The notes under the pieces were generated by a model. That model was not told the origin of the DNA. It ran no database searches and was given only the letters and a program-made list of their open reading frames with translations. The position numbers and the translations under genes were made by a program. From positions 50,130-114,129 of the forward strand of contig UQSK01000002.1 in assembly GCA_900543605.1 (NCBI GenBank): a stretch of DNA of 64,000 bases, read 5' to 3'. The stretch is from an uncultured Collinsella sp. GTDB taxonomy: Bacteria > Actinomycetota > Coriobacteriia > Coriobacteriales > Coriobacteriaceae. Positions within the stretch are counted from its first letter, which is position 1. Each line of letters opens with the position of its first letter. Shown here piece by piece: positions 1 to 8,445 of this stretch.

Positions 1-1244
1 GCTGGTATTACGGTGCCAACCGCGAGCGCAAGGCACGCGTGATCGTGGGCAAGGACACGCGTCGCTCGAGTTATATGTTCGAGGCGGCGCTGGTGAGCGG
101 CCTGGTCGCGAGCGGTGCGGACGCCTATATGCTGCACGTGATCCCCACGCCGGGCGTGGCGCATCAGACCGTGGAGGGCTGCTTCGATTGCGGCATCATG
201 ATCAGCGCGAGCCACAACCCGTTTTGCGATAACGGCATTAAGCTCGTCAACAGCGACGGTTTTAAGATGGACGAGGACGTACTGGAGCTTATCGAGGACT
301 ACATCGACGGCAAGAGCGAGGTGCCGCTGGCCACGGGCAACCACATCGGCGCCACGGTGGACTACATGCAGGGCCGCAACCGCTATATTGCTTCGCTCAT
401 CGCCAGCGCGAACTTTTCGCTGCAGGGCGTCAAGATCGGCATCGACTGCGCCAACGGCTCGGCGTCCTCGGTGGCCAAGCCGGTGTTTGACGCGCTGGGC
501 GCCGACGTGCGCGTGATCAACGCCGCGCCCGATGGTTTTAACATCAACGTCGACTGCGGCTCCACGCATATGGAGCGCCTGCAGCGCCACGTGGTGGAGC
601 AGGGCCTGGATGTGGGCTTTGCCTACGACGGCGATGCCGACCGCTGCTTGGCTGTGGACGAGCGCGGTCGCGTGGTAGACGGCGACCAGATCCTGTACGT
701 GTGCGGCGTGTATCTGAACAAGCACGGTCGCCTTTCGGGCGGTACCGTGGTGCCGACGATCGCCAGCAACTTTGGCCTGATCAAGTCGTTGGAGCTTGCC
801 GGTCTGAGCGCCGTGACCAGCGGCGTGGGCGACCGTCATGTGTATGCCAAGATGCGCGAGGGCGGCTACAGCCTGGGTGGCGAGCAGACGGGCCATACGA
901 TCTTTGGCGATATCGAGCGTACAGGCGACGGCATTATGACCTCGCTGCGCGTGATGGAAGTGATTCGTGCCGAGCGCGAGACGCTCTCGCAGCTCACGGC
1001 TCCGTGCAAGCTGCTGCCGCAGGCGCAGGTGGCCGTGCACGTGGCGGACAAGGACGCCGCGCTCGAGAACATGGGCGTGCAGAACGCCATCGCCGAGGCC
1101 GAGGCCGCGCTGGCAGGCGAGGGCCGCGTGCTCGTACGCAAGAGCGGAACCGAGTCGGTTATCCGCGTGCTGGCCGAGGCGCCCGACCAAGCATCCGCCG
1201 ATGCCGCCATGAAGCGCATCGCCGCCGCGCTGGAAGCTCTGTAA
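1..1244 (+). CDS. glmM: Phosphoglucosamine mutase, 5' end missing
   Basis: Converts glucosamine-6-phosphate to glucosamine-1-phosphate, the step before UDP-GlcNAc in peptidoglycan precursor synthesis in the cytoplasm. The open frame runs in from the window edge (codons read from base 3), so the start and perhaps 40-50 residues are missing. The catalytic phosphoserine loop is visible as ISASHNP near base 210, the metal loop as DGDADR near base 630, the sugar-binding GGEQTGH near base 880 and the phosphate-binding RKSGTES near base 1140. The order of these four loops is that of the alpha-D-phosphohexomutase family. The shortened FGDIERTGDG segment after GEQTGH fits GlmM better than phosphomannomutase. 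A terminator-like hairpin follows 40 bases after the stop. Confidence 0.93.
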   Translation, partial: WYYGANRERKARVIVGKDTRRSSYMFEAALVSGLVASGADAYMLHVIPTPGVAHQTVEGCFDCGIMISASHNPFCDNGIKLVNSDGFKMDEDVLELIEDYIDGKSEVPLATGNHIGATVDYMQGRNRYIASLIASANFSLQGVKIGIDCANGSASSVAKPVFDALGADVRVINAAPDGFNINVDCGSTHMERLQRHVVEQGLDVGFAYDGDADRCLAVDERGRVVDGDQILYVCGVYLNKHGRLSGGTVVPTIASNFGLIKSLELAGLSAVTSGVGDRHVYAKMREGGYSLGGEQTGHTIFGDIERTGDGIMTSLRVMEVIRAERETLSQLTAPCKLLPQAQVAVHVADKDAALENMGVQNAIAEAEAALAGEGRVLVRKSGTESVIRVLAEAPDQASADAAMKRIAAALEAL

Positions 1245-1283
1245 GGTAGTCATTGGGGACGTTCTTAAACGACTAGGTGAAAA

Positions 1284-1324
1284 AAAGGGGGCGCTGCGGA
1301 TTGGTTCCGCGGCGCCCCCTTTGC
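1284..1324. terminator. Bidirectional terminator between glmM and the M32 peptidase
   Basis: A strong GC stem (GGGGGCGC, a bulge, then GCGGA pairing with TCCGC and GCGCCCCC) is flanked by an A-run on the left and CTTT on the right. It sits between two convergent genes, so it can end transcription from both sides. The A-run side gives the minus strand the better U-tract. Confidence 0.75.
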
Positions 1325-1344
1325 GTTGACGTGTCGGTTATGCC

Positions 1345-2919
1345 TTACAGCTCGTAGAGCGTGGTGAACTTGTCCTGCAGGTAGCTGCAGTAGTAGCGGG
1401 CGTCAAAGTCCATGCCGCAGGCGCCCTTGATGAGCTCCGGCGCGTCCTTGGCGCGGCCCCACTGCCAAATGTGCTCGCCCAGCCAGGCACGGACGGGCGC
1501 CAGGTCGCCGCTCGCACAGGCGCCGTTAAGGTCGACACCGTCGCGGCACATGGCCGGCACAAACATGGCATCGTAGGCACTGCCCAGCGCATACGTGGGG
1601 AAGTAGCCAAACGAGCCGCCGCTCCAGTGCGTATCCTGTAGGCAGCCGTGCGTGTCGTCGGGAACGGGAATGCCCAGGTACTCATCCATGAAGCGGTTCC
1701 AAAGCGCGGGGATGTCCTTGGCCGTGGCCTCGCCGGCAAACAGCATGCGCTCGATCTGGTAGCGCACCATAACGTGCAGCGGATAGGTGAGCTCGTCGGC
1801 CTCGGTGCGGATCAGCGAAGGCTGCGCGATGTTCACGGCGTGGTAGAGCGTGTCCTCGTCGACGTCGCCGTAGACCTCGGGCGCGTGGCGGCGCAGCACC
1901 TCGAGCAGCGGTCCCATAAAGGCGCGGCTGCGACCCACGGTGTTTTCGAAGAAGCGGCTCTGGCTCTCGTGGATGCCCATGGAGGTGCCGCCCTCCAGGC
2001 ACGTGCGCGCATGGGCGGGGTTCACGCCCAGCTCGTACATGGCGTGACCGGCCTCGTGGATGATGCTGTAGACGTTGGAGATGCAATCGTCCTCGTAGAT
2101 GTGCGTGGCGATGCGCGCGTCACCCACGGCAAAGCCCTCGCTAAACGGGTGCTCGGTAAAGGCGAGCGTGGTGTCGTCCAGGTTAAGGCCGACGAGCTTC
2201 ATCAGGTCGAAGCTCATGGCACGCTGGGCGGCTTCGGGCACGCGGGCATGCAAAAATTCGGCAGCGGGCTGCTGGCCGCGCTCACCGATGGCGTGCACGA
2301 GCGGCACGACCGTGGCCTTGACCTCGTCGCAAAACGCGTCGAAGCTCTTGGTGGAAAGGCCGCGCTCGTACTGGTCGAGCCACACGTCGTATGGGTCGCG
2401 CTTGGGGTCCATGAGCTCGGCCTGATGCTTAAGCTGGGCGACGATTCTATCCACATAGGGCTCAAAGCTCGCCCAGTCATTGGCCGTCTTGGCCTTGTGC
2501 CACACGGCGTCTGCCTCGCAGGTGAGCCTGGTCCAGGCCTCGGCCTCCTCGGTGGGGATGACGCTTGCCTCGCGCTGGTCGCGGCCGAGCACGCGGATCT
2601 CGTCAAGCAGCTGCGGGTCGTCGATCTTGCCTCCGGCGACCGTCTCACGCGCTAACGAGCGTACGAGCTCAACGGACTTCTCGCTGGTCAAGAGTTTGTG
2701 ATGCTCGCCGGCAAGGGTGCCCATGGCATCGGCGCGGGCCGCGGCGCCGTTGGCGGGGGCAATCGTCGCGCCATCGAACTCGGCAATTTTGAGCAGGTAC
2801 TCGCGGGTCCACAGTTTGCCTTCGAGCTTGCGGAATTTTTTGACGGCCTTATCGACCTTGATGCCGTTGGGCGTCTTGCCCGCTGCGGGCTTGGCTTTCT
2901 TATCGTGCTTCTTTCCCAT
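1345..2919 (-). CDS. Carboxypeptidase Taq-like metallopeptidase (M32)
   Basis: Zinc carboxypeptidase predicted to remove C-terminal residues from peptides in the cytoplasm; no signal peptide is seen. The protein is 524 residues, close to the usual ~500 of M32. Family marks are HEAGH at residues 288-292 (the HExxH zinc site), HESQSRFFENTVGRS shortly after, and EADELTY further on, plus DARIATH just before the zinc motif where the family has DxRxTT. The start at 2919 is chosen because AAGGAT lies 7 bases upstream; an in-frame ATG at 2979 would add 20 residues without a good ribosome site. The first ~20 residues are a lysine-rich tail not typical of the family. Transcribed convergently with glmM and divergently from pheST. 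Confidence 0.9.
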   Translation of the reverse strand: MGKKHDKKAKPAAGKTPNGIKVDKAVKKFRKLEGKLWTREYLLKIAEFDGATIAPANGAAARADAMGTLAGEHHKLLTSEKSVELVRSLARETVAGGKIDDPQLLDEIRVLGRDQREASVIPTEEAEAWTRLTCEADAVWHKAKTANDWASFEPYVDRIVAQLKHQAELMDPKRDPYDVWLDQYERGLSTKSFDAFCDEVKATVVPLVHAIGERGQQPAAEFLHARVPEAAQRAMSFDLMKLVGLNLDDTTLAFTEHPFSEGFAVGDARIATHIYEDDCISNVYSIIHEAGHAMYELGVNPAHARTCLEGGTSMGIHESQSRFFENTVGRSRAFMGPLLEVLRRHAPEVYGDVDEDTLYHAVNIAQPSLIRTEADELTYPLHVMVRYQIERMLFAGEATAKDIPALWNRFMDEYLGIPVPDDTHGCLQDTHWSGGSFGYFPTYALGSAYDAMFVPAMCRDGVDLNGACASGDLAPVRAWLGEHIWQWGRAKDAPELIKGACGMDFDARYYCSYLQDKFTTLYEL

Positions 2920-3059
2920 ACCATATCCTTGATCTCGCAGGCCGAGCGCCGCAGGCGGGTGCGCGGCCAGTTTGCACAACTACCTGCTTTGTACCCAGCA
3001 CGAACAAAACGGAACGCGGCGATGCGCTCGCGAAATGTGTTATCCTATAGCCCAATGCG

Positions 3060-3340
3060 TTGACGGAGAGGGTTTTGCCCGCCGTGTCGCCGGCAAGAGA
3101 GGGAAGGTCATGGGCTGCAAGCCTTCCTGCGGTGGCAAGGGCCAAGCGTTCACTCCCGAGCAGCGACCTCAACGGGCGCGCGGCCAGTGGCAGCAAAGCC
3201 TCAGTAGGGAAGCCGTGAGCCTCGCGACAAGAGGCGCAGAGTGGGCGCGGCGGGCCAGACATCCGCCGGGTCAAACAAGGTGGTACCGCGGAATTTAACC
3301 GTCCTTGGGCAATGCACATGCCCGAGGACGGTTTTTTGTT
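3060..3340 (+). promoter_or_regulatory. T-box riboswitch, phenylalanine-specific, controlling pheST
   Basis: The T-box signature AAGGTGGTACCGCGGAA lies at 3277-3293 and is followed by a rho-independent terminator (3299-3337), the standard class I transcriptional layout. The AAGG of the T-box can pair with the CCTT at 3302-3305 to form the antiterminator. Stem I shows an apical arm GGAAGG...CCTTCC near 3103-3126, and the specifier region reads GCGTTCACTCCCGAG, giving a UUC (Phe) specifier at 3149-3151 followed by the expected purine. Uncharged tRNA-Phe should bind here and allow read-through into pheS. The specifier was placed by analogy with Bacillus leaders, not by folding software. Confidence 0.92.
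3299..3337 (+). terminator. T-box regulated terminator before pheS
   Basis: The stem CCGTCCTTGGGC / GCCCGAGGACGG is followed by TTTTTT. It is mutually exclusive with the antiterminator formed by the T-box sequence just upstream, so it acts as the expression platform of the leader. Confidence 0.9.
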
Positions 3341-3421
3341 GCCGAACCGGGCCGCACATCCGCAGCTATCGGGTGCTAGCCGCCCCGGCAAGCGGGATGC
3401 GCGAGAGACGAAAGGGAAGAC

Positions 3422-4498
3422 ATGAGTCTGATTGATGATCTGGTCAAACTCGAGGAAGAGGCCAAGGAGCTCGTTGCAGGCGCCGACGACGCCGCCAAGC
3501 TCGAGGCTGCGCGCGTTGAGCTGCTCGGTCGCAAGGGCCGTATCACCGGCCTGATGCGCATGATGGGCAAGCTCGCCCCCGAGGATCGTCCCGTGATGGG
3601 CAAGCGCGCCAACGAGATGCGCCAGCTGATTGAAGGCATGCTCGACGAGCGCACCACCGAGATGAAGGCCGCCGCCCTCAAACACGCACTCGAGCACGAG
3701 GCCGTCGACATCACGCTGCCGGGCATTCGTCCGCAGATCGGTCACCAGCACCTGATCAAGCAGATCATCGAGGAGGCCGAGGATATCTTCTGCGGTATCG
3801 GCTACACCGTCGAGTCCGGCCCTATGGTCGATACCTCCTACTACAACTTCACCGCGCTCAACGCGCCCATGGATCATCCGAGCCGCTCGGCTCGCGACAC
3901 GTTCTATGTGGTCGACAACAACCCCGGCAGCGTCGCGCATCCCGAGGCGCATGCCCATGGCGAGTCCGACGTGCTGCTGCGCACCCAGACCTCGGGTGTG
4001 CAGATCCACACCATGGAGTCGCAGAAACCGCCCATCTACATGATCTGCCCGGGCACCGTCTACCGTCCCGACACGGCCGATGCCTGCCACCTGCCGCAGT
4101 TCAACCAGATCGAGGGCCTGGTCGTCGACGAGGGTATCACCTTTGGCGATCTTAAGGGCACGCTCGACTACTTTGTTAAGTGCATGTTTGGCGAGGACCG
4201 CAAGACGCGCTACCGCCCGCATTTCTTCCCCTTCACCGAGCCTTCCTGCGAGGTGGACGTGAGCTGCCACGTGTGCGGCGGCAAGGGCTGCAACTTCTGC
4301 AAGCACAGCGGCTGGATCGAGATCCTGGGCTGCGGCATGGTCGACCCCAACGTCCTTGTCAACTGCGGCATCGACCCCGAGAAGTACACCGGCTTCGCCT
4401 TTGGTATTGGCGCCGAGCGCGTCGCGGCCCTGCGCTACGATCTGCCCGACCTCAGAACGCTCATGACAGGCGATATGCGTTTCCTGAATCAGTTCTAG
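3422..4498 (+). CDS. pheS: Phenylalanine-tRNA ligase alpha subunit
   Basis: Catalytic subunit of the (alpha-beta)2 phenylalanyl-tRNA synthetase; it activates phenylalanine and charges tRNA-Phe. At 358 residues it has the usual PheS length. An N-terminal coiled coil (about residues 1-95) precedes a class II core with RPDTADACHLPQFNQIEG (motif 2 region) and GIGAERVAALRY (motif 3). A cysteine-rich loop with CHVCGGKGCNFC near residue 285 is the insert common in this subunit. The start is supported by AAGGGAAG 3 bases upstream. It is the first gene after the T-box, and pheT follows after an unusually long 184-base gap. Confidence 0.96.
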   Translation: MSLIDDLVKLEEEAKELVAGADDAAKLEAARVELLGRKGRITGLMRMMGKLAPEDRPVMGKRANEMRQLIEGMLDERTTEMKAAALKHALEHEAVDITLPGIRPQIGHQHLIKQIIEEAEDIFCGIGYTVESGPMVDTSYYNFTALNAPMDHPSRSARDTFYVVDNNPGSVAHPEAHAHGESDVLLRTQTSGVQIHTMESQKPPIYMICPGTVYRPDTADACHLPQFNQIEGLVVDEGITFGDLKGTLDYFVKCMFGEDRKTRYRPHFFPFTEPSCEVDVSCHVCGGKGCNFCKHSGWIEILGCGMVDPNVLVNCGIDPEKYTGFAFGIGAERVAALRYDLPDLRTLMTGDMRFLNQF

Positions 4499-4510
4499 GC
4501 TGCGGCTTGC

Positions 4511-4595
4511 CCAAGCACGGCACCTCGGCGCTCATTCGTCGCTTGCGTACCAAAGTACGCGGCGCTCCTCTTTCGGGCCGATCTGCCGCACTTGG
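4511..4595. repeat. Long imperfect hairpin in the pheS-pheT gap
   Basis: Outer arms CCAAGnnCGGCAnnTCGGC at 4511-4529 and their complement ending at 4595 flank an inner hairpin GCGTAC-caaa-GTACGC at 4545-4560. There is no T-run, so it does not look like a simple terminator. A further small hairpin CCTGC/GCAGG follows at 4641-4658, just before the pheT ribosome site. The function is unknown. The layout (outer arms plus a central palindrome) resembles the element at 15827-15915. Confidence 0.6.
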
Positions 4596-4682
4596 ACAAC
4601 CCTCGCTTTGTAAGGAATGTTCACAAAGTTGAAGTTTCCACCTGCATCTCTTCGCAGGCTTTCAGTATGAAAGGAGAGCTAG

Positions 4683-7136
4683 ATGCGTGTTTCTTACGAC
4701 TGGCTCAAGACCATGATCGATATTCCGGAGGATCCCAAGACCCTTTCGGACGAATATATCCGTACCGGCACCGAGGTCGAGGCGATCGACACCGTGGGCG
4801 AGTCCTTCGACCATGTGGTGACTGCCAAGGTGCTCACCAAGACCCCGCACCCCGATAGCGATCATATGTATGTGTGCTCGGTCGACGTGGGCGACAAGAA
4901 CCTCGACGCCGACGGCAACCCCGCTCCGCTGCAGATCGTCTGCGGCGCGCAGAACTTCGAGGCCGGCGACCACATCGTCACGGCAATGATCGGCGCCGTG
5001 CTTCCCGGCGACGTCAAGATCAAGAAGAGCAAGCTTCGCGGCGTTGTGTCCATGGGCATGAACTGCTCCGCGCGCGAGCTCGGCCTGGGTGGCGACCACT
5101 CCGGCATCATGATCCTGCCCGAGGATACGCCCTGTGGCATGCCGTTTGCCGAGTACGTGGGCTCGAGTGATACCGTGCTCGACTGCGAGATCACGCCCAA
5201 CCGCCCCGACTGCCTGTCCATGATCGGCATGGCCCGCGAGACCGGCGCCATCTTCGACCGCGATTTCCACGTTGAGCTGCCCGCCATCAAGGCGGAGACC
5301 GGCCGCGCGACCGACGACGAGCTTTCCGTCGAGATTGCCGACGAGGGCCTGTGCGACCGCTACGTTGCCCGCATCGTGCGCAACGTCAAGGTCGGCCCGT
5401 CGCCCGACTGGATGGTCAAGCGCCTTAACGCCTTGGGCGTGCGCCCGCACAACAACATTGTCGACATCACCAACTATGTGATGATGCTCACCGGTCAGCC
5501 GCTGCACGCCTTTGACCTGGACACCTTTGCCGAGCGCGATGGCCACCGTCGTGTGGTGGTTCGCGCCGCCCAGCAGGACGAGAAGTTCACGACGCTCGAC
5601 GGCGAGGAGCGCGTGCTCGACGCCGGCATGGGCCTCATCACCGACGGCGAGCGTCCCGTGGCGCTGGCCGGCGTTATGGGTGGCATGGATTCCGAGATTG
5701 AGGACGACACCGTCGACGTGATGGTCGAGAGCGCCTGCTTCAACGCCGGCCGCACCTCGCACACCAGCCGCGACCTTTCGCTGATCTCCGACGCCTCCAT
5801 CCGCTTTGAGCGCCAGGTCGACGAGACTGGCTGCGTGGATGTTGCCAATGTGACGTGCGCGCTCATCGAGGAGATAGCCGGCGGCGAGGTCGCCCCCGGC
5901 TATGTGGACGTGTTCCCCGCGCCCAAGACCATCGACAGCATCAAGCTGCGCCTGGCCCGCGTGCGCGCCATCTGCGGTGCTGACATCGAGCCCGACTTTA
6001 TCGAGCGCTCACTCACCCGCCTGGGCTGCACCGTCGAGCGCGACGGCGAGGACTTTATGGTCACGCCGCCGAGCTTCCGTCCCGACCTGCCGCGCGAGAT
6101 CGATCTGATCGAGGAGGTCCTGCGCCTATGGGGCATGGGTCGCGTCACGGCGACCATTCCGGCTGCCAAGAACCATATCGGCGGTCTGACGCGCGAGCAG
6201 AAGCTTACCCGCAAGGTCGGCGAGATCCTGCGCGCCTGCGGCCTCAACGAGACCACGACTTTTGGCTTTGCTGCCCCGGGCGACCTGGAGAAGATCGGCA
6301 TGTCCACCGAAGGCCGCGGCTGCCCCGTGGTGCTCATGAACCCGTTGGTCGCCGAGCAGACCGAGATGCGCCGCTCGTTGCTGCCGGGCTTACTGCAGTC
6401 CGTTGCCTATAACGAGGCCCACGGCACGCCCAACGTGCACCTGTACGAGGTCGGCAGTCTGTTCCACGGTCGCGAGAACGCCAGCCTGCCCAAGGAGACC
6501 AAGTCCGTCGCGGGCGTGCTCTCGGGTCAGTGGAGCGAGCAGTCTTGGAGCATGAAGTACCGCAAGCTGCGTTTCTTCTTTGGCAAGGGCATCGTCGAGG
6601 AGCTGCTCGCCCAGCTGCGCATTGAGAAGGTTCGCTTCCGTCCCGTCGAGGGCGAGAGCTATGCCTTCCTGCAGCCGGGTCGTGCTGCCGAGGTGCTCTC
6701 GGGCGGTACCGTGCTGGGCTGGGTTGGCGAGATCCACCCCGAGGCGCGCGAGGCTATGGGCATTGACGAGGTCGTCGTCGCCTTTGAGCTTGACCTGGAC
6801 AAGCTGATCAAGGGCGCCCGTAACCAGGAGAACTACCGTGAGTTCTCGCAGTACCCGGCCGTTGAGCATGACCTCGCTATCGTGGTCGACAACACTGTGA
6901 CCTGCGAGGATCTTGAGCGTCGTATTACGAGTGCCGGAGGCAAGCTGCTCGAGGGCGTGCGCCTGTTCGACGTCTACCGCGATCCCATCCGCATCGGTGC
7001 GGGCAAGAAGTCCATGGCCTTCGCGCTTACGTATCGCTCCGACGACCACACGCTCACCAGCGAAGAGGTCGAGAAGGCGCACCAGAAGATCGTCACCAAG
7101 GTGTGCAAGGGTGTGAACGGCGAGGTCCGCGGCTAG
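4683..7136 (+). CDS. pheT: Phenylalanine-tRNA ligase beta subunit
   Basis: Editing and tRNA-binding subunit of phenylalanyl-tRNA synthetase, 817 residues, full length for the bacterial form. The N-terminal part holds a tRNA-binding (EMAP/OB) domain at about residues 40-155, followed by the B3/B4 editing domain with RPHNNIVDITNYVM, the B5 domain (IEPDFIERSLTRLGCTV), a catalytically inactive class II core, and a C-terminal FDX-ACB anticodon-binding domain (EFSQYPAVEHDLAIVVD to the end). AAAGGAGAGCTAG gives a strong ribosome site. It should be cotranscribed with pheS from the T-box promoter, although the 184-base gap and hairpins between them could alter relative expression. Confidence 0.96.
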   Translation: MRVSYDWLKTMIDIPEDPKTLSDEYIRTGTEVEAIDTVGESFDHVVTAKVLTKTPHPDSDHMYVCSVDVGDKNLDADGNPAPLQIVCGAQNFEAGDHIVTAMIGAVLPGDVKIKKSKLRGVVSMGMNCSARELGLGGDHSGIMILPEDTPCGMPFAEYVGSSDTVLDCEITPNRPDCLSMIGMARETGAIFDRDFHVELPAIKAETGRATDDELSVEIADEGLCDRYVARIVRNVKVGPSPDWMVKRLNALGVRPHNNIVDITNYVMMLTGQPLHAFDLDTFAERDGHRRVVVRAAQQDEKFTTLDGEERVLDAGMGLITDGERPVALAGVMGGMDSEIEDDTVDVMVESACFNAGRTSHTSRDLSLISDASIRFERQVDETGCVDVANVTCALIEEIAGGEVAPGYVDVFPAPKTIDSIKLRLARVRAICGADIEPDFIERSLTRLGCTVERDGEDFMVTPPSFRPDLPREIDLIEEVLRLWGMGRVTATIPAAKNHIGGLTREQKLTRKVGEILRACGLNETTTFGFAAPGDLEKIGMSTEGRGCPVVLMNPLVAEQTEMRRSLLPGLLQSVAYNEAHGTPNVHLYEVGSLFHGRENASLPKETKSVAGVLSGQWSEQSWSMKYRKLRFFFGKGIVEELLAQLRIEKVRFRPVEGESYAFLQPGRAAEVLSGGTVLGWVGEIHPEAREAMGIDEVVVAFELDLDKLIKGARNQENYREFSQYPAVEHDLAIVVDNTVTCEDLERRITSAGGKLLEGVRLFDVYRDPIRIGAGKKSMAFALTYRSDDHTLTSEEVEKAHQKIVTKVCKGVNGEVRG

Positions 7137-7243
7137 GTCCTGCGCTGGGGTATGGGTCAGCGGTGGCTGCTGCCGAGTCCTACGTGACTGCTATGCCCGG
7201 TATAAGGCACCGTTGAGCCTGCATATATGACACGCGCATTACA

Positions 7244-7280
7244 TAACGGCGTGCTGCTTTGTCGGCAGTGCGCCGTTTTG
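7244..7280 (+). terminator. Terminator after pheT
   Basis: The stem ACGGCG-tg-CTGC pairs with GCAG-tg-CGCCGT and is followed by TTTTG. The short T-run makes it moderate. Its right half overlaps the -35 region of the next promoter. Confidence 0.6.
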
Positions 7281-7287
7281 CTATGAT
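7259..7287 (+). promoter_or_regulatory. Promoter of the nickel/cobalt ECF transporter operon
   Basis: TTGTCG at 7259-7264 and TATGAT at 7282-7287 are 17 bases apart, a good sigma-70-like match. The predicted start of transcription falls at about 7294, immediately before the inverted repeat at 7298-7325. Confidence 0.6.
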
Positions 7288-7297
7288 AGCCCGCGTC

Positions 7298-7325
7298 GTG
7301 TTACGAATCTGACATTACGTAACAC
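7298..7325. promoter_or_regulatory. NikR-type operator (inverted repeat)
   Basis: A perfect inverted repeat, GTGTTACG at 7298-7305 and CGTAACAC at 7318-7325. Written as GTGTTAC-N14-GTAACAC it matches the half-site and spacing I recall for NikR sites in Geobacter-type bacteria. It lies just after the predicted transcription start of the transporter operon, where a bound repressor would block transcription. No nikR gene is in the window. The link to nickel is inference from this site and the transporter family. Confidence 0.6.
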
Positions 7326-7382
7326 TGGAAAGGTGATTCAAACGGCGTTGCAATTCCGCATGCCGATAACCGGGAGGCGTGC

Positions 7383-8441
7383 ATGCACATTCCAGATAAT
7401 TATCTGTCCCCGCAGACGGATGCCGTCATGGCAGTGGCAATGGTGCCCGTTTGGGTCCACTGCATCAAAAAGGTGCGTGCCACGCTCGATCGCGAGCACA
7501 TGGCTTTCCTGGGCATCTGCGCCGCGTTCTCCTTCTTGCTCATGATGTTTAACGTTCCACTGCCCGGCGGCACCACGGGTCACGCCGTCGGTGGCGCACT
7601 CATCGCGCTGCTGCTGGGCCCCGAGGCCGCGGCTATCGCTGTCTCGGTCGCGCTGGCGCTACAGGCACTGCTGTTTGGCGACGGCGGCATCCTGTCCTTT
7701 GGCGCCAACTGCTTTAACATGGCCTTCGTGCTGCCGTTTGCCGCTGCTATCGTGTTCCGTGCGCTCAACAGCCGTCTGCACGACAAGAGCTGGGGCACCT
7801 CGGTTTCGGCCATCGTAAGCGGCTGGGTCGGCCTGTGCCTGGCGGCCCTGTGCGCGGCAATCGAGTTTGGTATTCAGCCGATGCTCTTTACCAACGCTTC
7901 GGGCGCGCCGCTGTACTGCCCCTTCCCACTGTCTATTGCCATTCCTGCCATGATGATCCCGCATATGCTGGTTGCCGGCGTGGTCGAGGGCGTGGCGACG
8001 GCTGCGATTTACGGTTTCATTAAGAAGACGGCGCCGAGCGTTATCGTCGGGCCCGAGGCCGTCGATGGCCAGCTTGCTGCCGAGGGCGCTGCTGCCGAGA
8101 AGACCTCGCTGGTCCCCACGCTCATCCTGGTCGCCGTGCTTGTCGTGGCCACGCCGCTGGGCCTGCTGGCCACGGGTGACGCCTGGGGCGAGTGGGACGC
8201 TGAGGGCGCCGCGACCGCCGTTCAGGAGGCTGGTGACAACAGTCTGCAGACTTCGGTCGGCCTCGATACCCCGACCTTTGCCGACGCGCTGCCCACGGGC
8301 GATTATCTGCAGGCCTATTCCGAGGAGCAGGGTCTCGGCTTTGCCGGTCAGGCTGCCATGTATATCCTGTCCGGCGTGATTGGCGTGGCGGTGCTCACCA
8401 TCGCATTCCGTCTGATTTCGCTGACGGTCAAGGAAAACTGA
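7383..8441 (+). CDS. ECF nickel/cobalt transporter, fused substrate-binding component
   Basis: Membrane S-component of an energy-coupling factor importer for Ni2+ or Co2+. It begins MHIPDNYLSP, the family's metal-binding N-terminus (M-H-x-x-D), with His2 expected to ligate metal after Met removal. Residues 1-215 form the CbiM/NikM core with about six membrane segments. After a linker (about 215-235), residues 236-352 hold two more membrane segments around an extracytoplasmic stretch containing PLGLLATGDAWGEW, the signature of the NikN/CbiN-like part, so this is a NikMN-type fusion. GGGAGGC precedes the ATG. The upstream NikR-like operator favours nickel over cobalt; the sequence alone cannot settle the metal. 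No cobalamin riboswitch is visible. Confidence 0.9.
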   Translation: MHIPDNYLSPQTDAVMAVAMVPVWVHCIKKVRATLDREHMAFLGICAAFSFLLMMFNVPLPGGTTGHAVGGALIALLLGPEAAAIAVSVALALQALLFGDGGILSFGANCFNMAFVLPFAAAIVFRALNSRLHDKSWGTSVSAIVSGWVGLCLAALCAAIEFGIQPMLFTNASGAPLYCPFPLSIAIPAMMIPHMLVAGVVEGVATAAIYGFIKKTAPSVIVGPEAVDGQLAAEGAAAEKTSLVPTLILVAVLVVATPLGLLATGDAWGEWDAEGAATAVQEAGDNSLQTSVGLDTPTFADALPTGDYLQAYSEEQGLGFAGQAAMYILSGVIGVAVLTIAFRLISLTVKEN

Positions 8442-8445
8442 GCGC

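Noticed and set aside
7137..7382. A possible cobalamin riboswitch before the CbiM-like gene
   Set aside because: No B12-box or typical cobalamin riboswitch structure is visible; the gap is explained by a terminator, a promoter and the NikR-type repeat.
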